Source: Thermodesulfovibrio sp. (GTDB lineage Bacteria; Nitrospirota; Thermodesulfovibrionia; Thermodesulfovibrionales; JdFR-85). From it: DNA of 14,732 nucleotides. This document shows positions 1 to 6,192 of this stretch, piece after piece. Below the pieces are notes generated by a model, which saw only the letters and a program-made list of their open reading frames with translations, did no database searches and was not told the origin of the DNA. The position numbers were made by a program, and so were the translations under genes. Numbering within the stretch: the stretch's first letter is position 1; each line of letters begins with the position of its first letter. The stretch spans positions 1-14,732 of the forward strand of contig JALUSH010000062.1 of the NCBI GenBank assembly GCA_027016675.1, in the 5' to 3' direction.

Positions 1-827
1 CCTATAAAAAAGAAGGGTATGAAGAAGCCAAATCCCACTGCATTCAGTTTATCTTCAAACACCCCCTTGCTCCTGAAAACATAACTGAATACCACCCCCA
101 CAAGGAAGGAACCAAGTATGGCCTCGACACCTGAGAAGTGCGCTATCAGAGCACCTGCAAAGGCAACTGATACCACTGCCCTGATTCCTTCCTCAACAGG
201 GTCTTCGCTTTCCATCACCTTCTCAACCCTCTCCGGATTCCACCATGCAATCAGATAGAGCACCCTGAGGAACAGTCCTGTAAGGGCAAGAAGTCCAAGC
301 AGCTTTGCTGCCTCCCAGAGGGCCGCCAGACTCAGACCTGTTTCATGGTATATATCCACGAATGTAAGCACCAGTATGGAGAGAAGTTCACCGATGAGCG
401 CAATTCCGATAATGTCTCTACCAGTAGGGGTATTAATGAGATCCAGTTCCCTCAGTATGGGTATTACAATCCCTGCAGATATAACAGAAACAGCTATACC
501 CAGATAAAAGGAGAATCCTAAATAAACAAAAACAAACGGGGTGAGTATAAAAGATGAAAGGGGGACAACTACATACCAGAGAATCCTTTTCTGTCCCTTT
601 AACATCCTGATATCAAACTCCATACCAGCTATGAACATGAGATAGATTATCCCGAGCTCTTTCATGAGGAGAAACCACTGGGGCCTGTCCTTCAAAAATG
701 TATTGAATAGTAAGACACCATAAAGTATCTCAAGTACAGAGGAGGGTATATAGAAGCGTCTTCCCACAAAAGGCACTATAGCGGCCCCGCCTATGATTGC
801 AAACATGATCAGGATCTGCTCTGTCAT
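1..827 (-). CDS. CPA2/Kef-type cation:proton antiporter, membrane subunit (partial, 3' end outside window)
   Basis: Reading the minus strand from the ATG at 827-825 gives an open frame of 275 codons that runs off the window edge, so the C-terminus is missing. The protein starts MTEQILIMFAIIGGAA and is made of successive hydrophobic segments (about eight are visible). Near residues 60-75 it has the run FIAGMEFD, which matches the FLAGLE-type signature of the Na+/H+ exchanger family PF00999, CPA2 branch (KefB/KefC, GerN). Such proteins exchange K+ or Na+ for protons across the inner membrane. The start lies 3 nt after the stop of the RCK regulator gene, with a purine-rich GAGGGAG ribosome site inside the end of that gene, so the two are probably translationally coupled. 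In KefB/C the RCK domain is fused to the antiporter; here it is a separate upstream protein, although a short C-terminal domain beyond the window cannot be excluded. The transported ion cannot be told from sequence. Confidence 0.85.
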   Translation of the reverse strand, partial: MTEQILIMFAIIGGAAIVPFVGRRFYIPSSVLEILYGVLLFNTFLKDRPQWFLLMKELGIIYLMFIAGMEFDIRMLKGQKRILWYVVVPLSSFILTPFVFVYLGFSFYLGIAVSVISAGIVIPILRELDLINTPTGRDIIGIALIGELLSILVLTFVDIYHETGLSLAALWEAAKLLGLLALTGLFLRVLYLIAWWNPERVEKVMESEDPVEEGIRAVVSVAFAGALIAHFSGVEAILGSFLVGVVFSYVFRSKGVFEDKLNAVGFGFFIPFFFI

Positions 828-830
828 CTC

Positions 831-2303
831 TTACAGTGCTCCCTCAACAGGTGGCGTTATAAGGGTTGTAATCCTGGCATCTTTGATAATATTCCACACC
901 ACATCAGGAGAGAGTAAGGACAAAAGCCCTCTCCTTTGACCACCTCTGTTGATCACCATCAGGTTATATTCCTTCTGAACAAGATTGGTTACCTTTATAG
1001 GGTTACCTTTTTTTGTAATGACCTCTATGGAGGTCTTGTACATAGCTGTTAGTGACGATATCCTTTTCTTAATCTCCTTGTAATTTGTATGATCTTCCTC
1101 AGTGGCAATATAACGTGATGGTTCCACTGTAAGGGCGGAAAGGCTCCCGTTTATCGTGGAGGAGACCTCAATGCCCGTTTCTATGATCCTGTCAAGGTCT
1201 GTACCAGCAAGACAGGGTAGCAGTATCTTTTCATAAGGATGGGTACCGGAGAGTATGAACACAGGACATGATCCAATATCAACAAGAGAATACAGGAAGT
1301 TTCTTTTACGAGAAGAAAAGAAAGAGATTCTGGAGGTATCAATTGCTGCCTTTTTAGAGATAACAATCAGTGCCTGCTCATCTTTAATCTCTTTAGCGGT
1401 CTCCCCAATGGCACTCAAGATGGGTAGAATGCTCTCCTTTAAAACCCTTTCCTTAATATGATAGGTGTCACAGAGTCTCTCGATCTCATCCTTTCTCTCA
1501 GCAGCCTTTCTGGAACATACAAAAATATTTTTCTCCACAGGGAAGGATGAGATAATATAACCAAGCTCTTCAAAGAACTTCTCATCCTCGGCACCTGTAA
1601 GATAGGTCAGAGCCACTGAGCCATACTCAAGAGGAAACCGCTCAAAACTGAAGGTGAGTATCTCAGCTACTGTTTTTAATATATTTGGCTCCCCAAGGAT
1701 TACCACTCTGTCCCTGGGTTTTAAAACAACATTCGTGCGGGGTATGATAATATTGTCATCCCTGTATATAATCCCTATCCTCCATTTTATAGGCGCAAGC
1801 AGACCAATGGGTTTGTTTGCAAGGCGGCTGTTGGGATGAACCTCCACCTCCATAATCTCGTTCCTGCCTATTCCTATCTCATGGGTGGTCTTTGTCTTCT
1901 CTGTCAGTCTGTTTACTATTCCTACGGCACTTGCCATGAAGATGTTTTCCACCTCGGCACCATAGATCTGGAGTGTCTCTATACCCTCCTCTGATATAGC
2001 TATTGCAATAACCCTTCTGGGTTCAAAATTCTCATGGAGTATCCTTGCAACCTCAATGTTTACCTTTTCATCTGTTGTGGTAATGATAACACCATCTGAA
2101 TCATTTACCCCTGCCTCCTCAAGCACAAGCCTGCTTGTGGCATCTCCAACTATAACCTTGATATCCTCTCTGATCTCCCTGGCCTTGTCTACACTGGCCC
2201 CGTCCTTGTCAATACATAGCAGTTCATAATCCCTGGAGAGTGTCTTCAGCAGTATCAGTCCAATACTTCCAAGACCGATAATTATAAACCTGTTCTTTTT
2301 CAT
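831..2303 (-). CDS. TrkA-N/RCK regulatory protein with C-terminal universal-stress-like domain
   Basis: This 490-residue soluble protein begins with a Rossmann fold: the nucleotide motif G-L-G-S-I-G sits near residues 10-15 and an acidic strand end (CIDKD) near 30-34, as in TrkA-N/RCK domains that bind NAD(H). A TrkA-C (RCK_C) domain follows at about residues 145-215, ending in PRDRVVILGEP. Residues 220-350 look like a degenerate first UspA-like half. Residues 360-490 resemble a second UspA-like domain (start HPYEKILLPC, end ARITTLITPP). It is the first gene of a minus-strand pair with the Kef-like antiporter 3 nt downstream, so it most likely gates that transporter in response to nucleotide binding or redox state. 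The ATG at 2303 has only a weak ribosome site (AGAGAC). The RCK assignment is firm; the stress-like domain assignment is by fold pattern only. Confidence 0.85.
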   Translation of the reverse strand: MKKNRFIIIGLGSIGLILLKTLSRDYELLCIDKDGASVDKAREIREDIKVIVGDATSRLVLEEAGVNDSDGVIITTTDEKVNIEVARILHENFEPRRVIAIAISEEGIETLQIYGAEVENIFMASAVGIVNRLTEKTKTTHEIGIGRNEIMEVEVHPNSRLANKPIGLLAPIKWRIGIIYRDDNIIIPRTNVVLKPRDRVVILGEPNILKTVAEILTFSFERFPLEYGSVALTYLTGAEDEKFFEELGYIISSFPVEKNIFVCSRKAAERKDEIERLCDTYHIKERVLKESILPILSAIGETAKEIKDEQALIVISKKAAIDTSRISFFSSRKRNFLYSLVDIGSCPVFILSGTHPYEKILLPCLAGTDLDRIIETGIEVSSTINGSLSALTVEPSRYIATEEDHTNYKEIKKRISSLTAMYKTSIEVITKKGNPIKVTNLVQKEYNLMVINRGGQRRGLLSLLSPDVVWNIIKDARITTLITPPVEGAL

Positions 2304-2358
2304 AGAGTGTCTCTGCGCATTACTCTTTGTAAGGCCTGCTGCCTATTTTCAGTCTCTC

Positions 2359-2364
2359 ATTATA
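2359..2364 (-). promoter_or_regulatory. Possible -10 element for the RCK/antiporter operon
   Basis: On the minus strand TATAAT lies about 55 nt upstream of the RCK gene start. No good -35 hexamer is seen at 16-18 nt. Further upstream on the same strand two TTGAC half-sites occur as a direct repeat (around 2407-2422), which could bind an activator. Weak call resting on the -10 match alone. Confidence 0.3.
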
Positions 2365-2437
2365 AGATTGATTTTACTTGATAGTTCCTACAGTCTGCCA
2401 TGTAATTGTCAAATAAGTCAATTTCAGTGTGATATAC

Positions 2438-2475
2438 AGCGAGCAGCAAGCAGGTGATGGGTAGATGGGTGGATG
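2438..2475 (+). repeat. Short tandem element, copy 1 (two heptamers then three octamers)
   Basis: The stretch parses exactly into heptamers AGCGAGC and AGCAAGC (2438-2451) and octamers AGGTGATG, GGTAGATG and GGTGGATG (2452-2475). A second element with the same heptamer-then-octamer design and near-identical units occurs at 9863-9914. Both are intergenic. They resemble the dispersed short tandemly repeated repetitive sequences seen in some bacterial genomes. Function unknown. Confidence 0.6.
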
Positions 2476-2532
2476 AGATCCTTTACGAAAACCGATGGAA
2501 TGCATGATTTTGGACAGATATTCGTTGTGCTA

Positions 2533-2548
2533 TATGATTTAAATCATA
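2533..2548. promoter_or_regulatory. FNR/HcpR-type candidate operator (16-bp perfect palindrome)
   Basis: The arms TATGATTT and AAATCATA form a perfect palindrome whose core TGAT-N4-ATCA matches the centre of the FNR box (TTGAT-N4-ATCAA) except for the outermost base of each side. It lies about 130 nt upstream of a gene whose relatives are commonly controlled by CRP/FNR-family nitrosative or redox regulators such as HcpR. A CRP/FNR-family gene is present at 9097. Binding is inferred, not shown. Confidence 0.4.
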
Positions 2549-2625
2549 GAAGATTAAACTCCAACCTGTTAAACTTTCCATAGGGTTCTGCAGTTTCTCT
2601 TTAAGAACGAACCAGAATCCAGAGG

Positions 2626-2646
2626 ATTCCGAATCAAGTTCGGAAT
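2626..2646. promoter_or_regulatory. Inverted repeat in the leader of the ferredoxin-like gene
   Basis: Perfect 8-bp arms ATTCCGAA (2626-2633) and TTCGGAAT (2639-2646) flank the pentamer TCAAG. The repeat ends 34 nt before the chosen start codon, so it could be an operator at the transcription start or an RNA hairpin in the 5' leader. There is no T-run after it, so it is not a terminator. Confidence 0.4.
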
Positions 2647-2680
2647 GATAATAATTTTAGGTATTCTTAGGAGGTCAAAG

Positions 2681-3136
2681 ATGGAGCACTTAAAGGATGA
2701 ATGCCCAAGCTGTTCAACAATGGGAGAACAAATGCAAAAGGAGGAGGTTCAGGCAGCAGGCCCCCCGCTGTCACACTGGCCCATACAGATAAAACTTATG
2801 GGAACAGTGATACCCTTTCTGAATAATGCCGATCTGCTTGTTGCAGCAGACTGCACAGCCTTTGCCACAAGAGAGTTTCACGAACGTTATCTGAAAGACA
2901 AAAAGGTACTTATAGGCTGCCCCAAACTTGATGATGCAATGTTCTATGTGGACAAATTCACGGAGATATTCTCAAATATCCCGATCAAGAGTGTCACATG
3001 CCTGAGGATGCAGGTGCCCTGCTGTGGCGGAATGACGGCAATTCTCAAGGAAGCACTTAAACGGTCAGGAAAGGACATTCCTTTCAAGGAGATAATCCTT
3101 GGGGTAAAGGGTGAGTGCCTTTCAGAACAGGATTGA
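2681..3136 (+). CDS. Small cysteine-rich protein, C-terminal module of hcp-associated ferredoxin-like proteins
   Basis: The chosen ATG at 2681 follows a strong AGGAGG ribosome site (spacing 6-8 nt). The in-frame ATG at 2645 has none and lies inside an inverted repeat. The 151-residue product carries the block SHWPIQIKL (31-39), ADLLVAADC (50-58), LIGCPKLDDA (77-86) and VPCCGG (112-117). From recollection, this block forms the C-terminal half of roughly 250-residue ferredoxin-like proteins that often accompany the hybrid-cluster protein gene. The usual N-terminal pair of CxxCxxCxxxC ferredoxin motifs is missing, leaving only C8-P-S-C11. Remaining cysteines (58, 80, 107, 114, 115, 146) could still hold a metal or cluster. 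The gene stands alone: it has upstream palindromes and a strong terminator behind it. A redox or nitrosative-stress role is inferred from the family; the biochemical function is not known to me. Confidence 0.75.
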   Translation: MEHLKDECPSCSTMGEQMQKEEVQAAGPPLSHWPIQIKLMGTVIPFLNNADLLVAADCTAFATREFHERYLKDKKVLIGCPKLDDAMFYVDKFTEIFSNIPIKSVTCLRMQVPCCGGMTAILKEALKRSGKDIPFKEIILGVKGECLSEQD

Positions 3137-3166
3137 GGATATACATCTATTAAAACTTCCGTATCG

Positions 3167-3210
3167 AAAGACTTTCACAGGAGATAGAACCTGCGAAGGT
3201 CTTTTTATTT
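3167..3210 (+). terminator. Rho-independent terminator after the ferredoxin-like gene
   Basis: Arms of 15 nt, AAAGACTTTCACAGG (3167-3181) and CCTGCGAAGGTCTTT (3190-3204), pair with one G-U wobble and one mismatch around an 8-nt loop, and run into a T-rich tract (ends TTTTTATTT). It begins 30 nt after the stop codon at 3136. Confidence 0.85.
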
Positions 3211-3251
3211 CATATCTTTTCCAGAGATCATATCACCTGTGACAATGGTTA

Positions 3252-3280
3252 CTGAAATTCACTGCTCAATAGATTATATT
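3252..3280 (+). promoter_or_regulatory. Candidate sigma-70 promoter for the heme-GAF sensor
   Basis: CTGAAA (3252-3257) and TATATT (3275-3280) are spaced by 17 nt, giving four and five matches to the -35 and -10 consensus. The predicted start near 3287 lies upstream of the GTG at 3305 but downstream of the ATG at 3239, which supports the GTG as the true start. Confidence 0.4.
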
Positions 3281-3304
3281 GTTATTCAAAGCCCTGGAGT
3301 TTAT

Positions 3305-4333
3305 GTGTTATCTTTGCTTAGAACATATCCAAAAAGCCTGCGGGTAAAGCTTCTCTGCATCCTCTTTCTGGGGATTGTTGCCACTGTTTCGGTTTCATTT
3401 CTGGTACAGTTAGAAAACACAAAAGATAGAATTCAAGAGGATGAAAAAAAGAATATGCAGTTACTCTCCTCTGTGCTTTATTCTATTCTGGAGCAGACAA
3501 TGGCAAAGGGCAAAGTAGATGAGGTTTCCAGGGCTTTGGATGTAATTGCAATGAGCCCATCCATTACAGGAATCGAGATCCTTGATAGAGATATGACCAC
3601 AAGATTCAGCTCTGAAAATAGAAAACCCAATAGTAGAGTAAGCCTCTTTATAATGCCCATAAGACCCCGTCCCATCTGCAAGAGATGTCATGGCAATGCT
3701 GACCCCATTGGATATCTACGGATAGGCTTCGACACGACCACCTATGAAAAAAGGTTTTACAAGGAGGTGTCAATAAACTTAGGTACCTCTGTGGCTGTCT
3801 TGCTCACCTTAACTATACTGGTATATATCTGTCTTCAGAAAGGAATATTTTCCCGACTCCAGAAAATAAATGTAGCAATGCAGTACTTTGGCAGGGGCAA
3901 CTTCAGATACCGCATAACTGTTAAAGGAGAAGATGAACTCAGCAGAATGGCAAGAGCATTTAATGAGATGGCAAGGAATATTTATAAAATTAATTACAGG
4001 TTATATAAGGTATCTGAATTTTCTACCATTATCAATAGGTGTATGTCAGAGGATGAGGTCTTTCATAAGACAGTTGAGTTTCTCAAGAGGTTTTTTGACA
4101 TAAATGGTGTTGCTATTATACTAAGCGATCCGATGGAGAGAGTTGTAGCATCAACAGGAGAAATTGAGGATTTTTTATATATCGAGCCTATCTTATTAAA
4201 GGGGAAAGAAATCGGCTGTATCAAGATAGCTGTATCAAGGGATTTTACAATGGAAGAACTGTCTGCAATCAAGATTGTAACCTCTTCTGTATCAATGGCG
4301 CTGGAGAGAGTAGGACAGAACAGGACAATTTGA
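3305..4333 (+). CDS. Membrane sensor with periplasmic c-type heme site, HAMP and GAF domains, no output domain
   Basis: I chose GTG 3305 because GGAG lies 5 nt before it and the first membrane helix follows directly; an ATG at 3239 in the same frame lacks a ribosome site. The 342-residue protein has TM1 at about 14-34 and a periplasmic domain of about 120 residues with the c-type heme motif C125-K-R-C128-H129, placed just before the return helix (about 157-177). This is the layout of single-heme DUF3365-like sensor domains. A HAMP linker follows (about 178-232), then a cytoplasmic GAF domain (about 240-335), and the protein ends. No histidine kinase, GGDEF or methyl-accepting region is present, so it probably passes its signal by protein contact. 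The histidine kinase encoded 1.9 kb downstream is one candidate partner. The gene has its own promoter and is 143 nt from the corrinoid operon. Confidence 0.8.
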   Translation: MLSLLRTYPKSLRVKLLCILFLGIVATVSVSFLVQLENTKDRIQEDEKKNMQLLSSVLYSILEQTMAKGKVDEVSRALDVIAMSPSITGIEILDRDMTTRFSSENRKPNSRVSLFIMPIRPRPICKRCHGNADPIGYLRIGFDTTTYEKRFYKEVSINLGTSVAVLLTLTILVYICLQKGIFSRLQKINVAMQYFGRGNFRYRITVKGEDELSRMARAFNEMARNIYKINYRLYKVSEFSTIINRCMSEDEVFHKTVEFLKRFFDINGVAIILSDPMERVVASTGEIEDFLYIEPILLKGKEIGCIKIAVSRDFTMEELSAIKIVTSSVSMALERVGQNRTI

Positions 4334-4463
4334 GGTATGATAAATTTAATTAAAATCTGATACTTGTAGGCAATGAGCACTGTCTATCATGAAAAATATC
4401 CTATGTTTTACTAACAATTCTGGATAAGTTAACAGCATGTTTTCACCTCTGTGTTCTATTTGA

Positions 4464-4469
4464 TATAAT
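4464..4469 (+). promoter_or_regulatory. -10 element of the corrinoid/two-component operon
   Basis: A perfect TATAAT lies 8 nt before the TTG start of the corrinoid gene. The hexamer 17 nt upstream (TTTCAC at 4441-4446) is a poor -35. The predicted transcription start (about 4475-4477) coincides with the start codon, so the message would be leaderless or nearly so, which fits the absence of a ribosome site there. Confidence 0.45.
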
Positions 4470-4476
4470 AGATTAG

Positions 4477-5133
4477 TTGAATAAATATCCTGAAATAGAT
4501 GAACTTATACAGGCCATAGTTGTAGGGGAGGCCCATTTGTCTGTAAGCCTTGCAGAGAGGCTTATTGAGAAAGGCCTTACCATTGAATCTCTCATACAGG
4601 ATGGTTTAACTGCCGCTCTTCAATCACTCAATGCAAAATGCACCAATGAAGAATTTAATCTTCTGGAGATTGTACTTGCTGGAAGGGCTATGATGGCTGT
4701 AATGGACAACGTGGTAGCACGTTATCTGTCACCTTCGAAGACGGTGGTGTCAGAACCTGACAGAACCGTTATATTAGGAACGATAGAGGGTGACATCCAT
4801 GAATTGGGAAAACATGTTGTAAAAATGCTTCTCAGGTCAAGTGGTTACAGGGTAATTGACATTGGAAAGGATATAAGACCAGAGGAGTTTGTGGACAAGG
4901 CAATCCAGCAAAATGCAGGTTATATAGGCGTAAGCAGCCTCCTGACTCCCACCATACCATCGATCAGAAGGATAAAGGACTTACTCGAAAAAGCTGGCAG
5001 AGAGGATATCAAGGTAATAGCAGGTGGTGGTGCAATACAACAAACCACTAAAGATGATCTTAATGTGGATTTTGTAGCCCAAAGCGCATTTGATATTCTC
5101 CACTACCTTAAAAATCTAAAAGGTGAGAGATGA
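4477..5133 (+). CDS. Corrinoid (B12)-binding protein of the methyltransferase type
   Basis: The 218-residue product has the two-domain form of the MtaC/MtbC/MtmC and MetH-like corrinoid proteins. A helical cap domain occupies about 1-90, followed by a Rossmann cobalamin domain (about 93-215) with the signature D106-I-H108-E-L-G111, whose histidine coordinates cobalt. The distal motifs are also present: GVSSLLTPT near 152-160 and AGGGA near 183-187. Such proteins carry a methyl group on cobalt between two methyltransferases. TTG at 4477 keeps the first cap helix intact but has no ribosome site; TTG at 4537 has a strong AGGGGAGG 5 nt before it but would remove that helix. The gene overlaps the next by 4 nt (ATGA). 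No substrate methyltransferase or reactivating ATPase is nearby, so its methyl donor is unknown; a sensory role is possible. Confidence 0.88.
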   Translation: MNKYPEIDELIQAIVVGEAHLSVSLAERLIEKGLTIESLIQDGLTAALQSLNAKCTNEEFNLLEIVLAGRAMMAVMDNVVARYLSPSKTVVSEPDRTVILGTIEGDIHELGKHVVKMLLRSSGYRVIDIGKDIRPEEFVDKAIQQNAGYIGVSSLLTPTIPSIRRIKDLLEKAGREDIKVIAGGGAIQQTTKDDLNVDFVAQSAFDILHYLKNLKGER

Positions 5134-6191
5134 ACGGATCAATGACCTCTTATGAGCGGGTACTGAACAGTCTTAAGAAAAAACAGACAGACAGGATACC
5201 TGTGGTGCCAGAGGTCTTTGGAGTCACAGCAAAGCTCTGTAATTACAGTATATATAATTATGTAACTGATGCGTCTAAACTCGCAGAAAGCCAGTTGCAG
5301 GCAAGACGGGTCATTGGTCATGACATGGTATTTGCATTTGCTGACCTATCAGTAGAATCAGAGGCCATAGGATGTGAACTGATTTACAAGGAGGATACCT
5401 ATCCTGCAGTAAGACAACCTATTATAAAAAATACACGTGATATAGAAGCCCTAAATATCCCTGATCCACTAAAGGATGGGAGAATGCCTGTTGTAATTGA
5501 GGCATCCTCACGTCTACGGGACGCAGTGGGAGATACCTGTATAGTTGCGGCATGTATAATGGGGCCTCTGAGCATAGCAGGCCAGATCATGGGCATTGAA
5601 AATCTCCTCTATCAGTTAGTGGATACCCCTGATGCAGTTGAGAAGATTCTGGACTTTACAGAGGAGGTGGCAAGAAGATATGGAAAGGCACTGTTACAGG
5701 CAGGTGCCCATTGTCACATCGTCTTTGATCCCGTAGCCTCACCCATGGTGGTACCACAGGAGATATTTCTCAGACTGGAACTACCAAGACTCAGAAGGCT
5801 TTTTAATGACTTCAAAAAAGAGGGCTCTCTCATCTGCTGGCTCAGTATCGCAGGTAATACCAAAAAGATTCTTCCATACTACAGGGATGCAAATGTAGAA
5901 CTTGCTACAGTGGATTACACAGTGCCTGTAGCAGAGGCCTTTGATCTGCTCGGAGATATCGCAGTCAATGGAAATCTGATGCCCTTTTGTTTCGTCTCTT
6001 ACAGCCCCGAAAAGATAAAGGATGATACAAAGAGATGCATCATAGAAACAAGCAATAGGAGAAATTATCTTCTTGGTTCAGGATGCGAGATTCCTGTAGA
6101 GGCAGAGATTAATGGTATAAAAGCCCTTGTGGAGGCATCCCTGGAATTCAGCTCACTTTGTAACACTGCTAATAAAAGAACAAAGAGCTAA
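5130..6191 (+). CDS. URO-D/MtaA-family methyltransferase homologue with incomplete zinc site
   Basis: This 353-residue protein is a single uroporphyrinogen-decarboxylase-fold domain (start TSYERVLNSLKKKQTDRIPV, later FDPVASPMVVP and GSGCEIP). It resembles the MtaA/MtbA/CmuA group that moves methyl groups from a corrinoid protein to a thiol. Genuine haem-pathway HemE is unlikely because the gene is paired with a corrinoid protein by a 4-nt ATGA overlap. Active members bind zinc through an H-x-C motif in the segment L-H-x-C-G plus a distal cysteine. Here the matching segment reads L238-S239-I240-A241-G242-N243-T244, so both H and C appear replaced (S239, A241), while the distal C319 is kept. 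C236 lies just upstream and might substitute. It may be a non-catalytic ligand-binding or docking protein. The kinase gene begins 1 nt after its stop. Confidence 0.82.
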   Translation: MNGSMTSYERVLNSLKKKQTDRIPVVPEVFGVTAKLCNYSIYNYVTDASKLAESQLQARRVIGHDMVFAFADLSVESEAIGCELIYKEDTYPAVRQPIIKNTRDIEALNIPDPLKDGRMPVVIEASSRLRDAVGDTCIVAACIMGPLSIAGQIMGIENLLYQLVDTPDAVEKILDFTEEVARRYGKALLQAGAHCHIVFDPVASPMVVPQEIFLRLELPRLRRLFNDFKKEGSLICWLSIAGNTKKILPYYRDANVELATVDYTVPVAEAFDLLGDIAVNGNLMPFCFVSYSPEKIKDDTKRCIIETSNRRNYLLGSGCEIPVEAEINGIKALVEASLEFSSLCNTANKRTKS

Positions 6192-6192
6192 T

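Larger units (their letters stand above)
2304..2680. other. Intergenic region between divergent transcription units
   Basis: These 377 nt separate the minus-strand RCK/antiporter unit from the plus-strand ferredoxin-like gene. From left to right they hold a possible minus-strand -10 box, TTGAC direct half-sites, the short tandem element, a 16-bp perfect palindrome at 2533-2548 and an 8-bp-arm inverted repeat at 2626-2646. No RNA gene or credible small ORF was seen. Confidence 0.6.

Noticed and set aside
2645..2680. Upstream ATG extension of the ferredoxin-like gene
   Set aside because: It has no ribosome site and lies in an inverted repeat; the ATG at 2681 has a strong AGGAGG.
4334..4476. 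Cobalamin riboswitch before the corrinoid gene
   Set aside because: The 143-nt spacer is too short, shows no B12-box-like sequence, and the likely transcript starts at the gene itself.
5130..6191. Haem-biosynthesis uroporphyrinogen decarboxylase (hemE)
   Set aside because: The overlap with a corrinoid protein gene and the MtaA-like C-terminal cysteine motif favour the methyltransferase branch of the fold.
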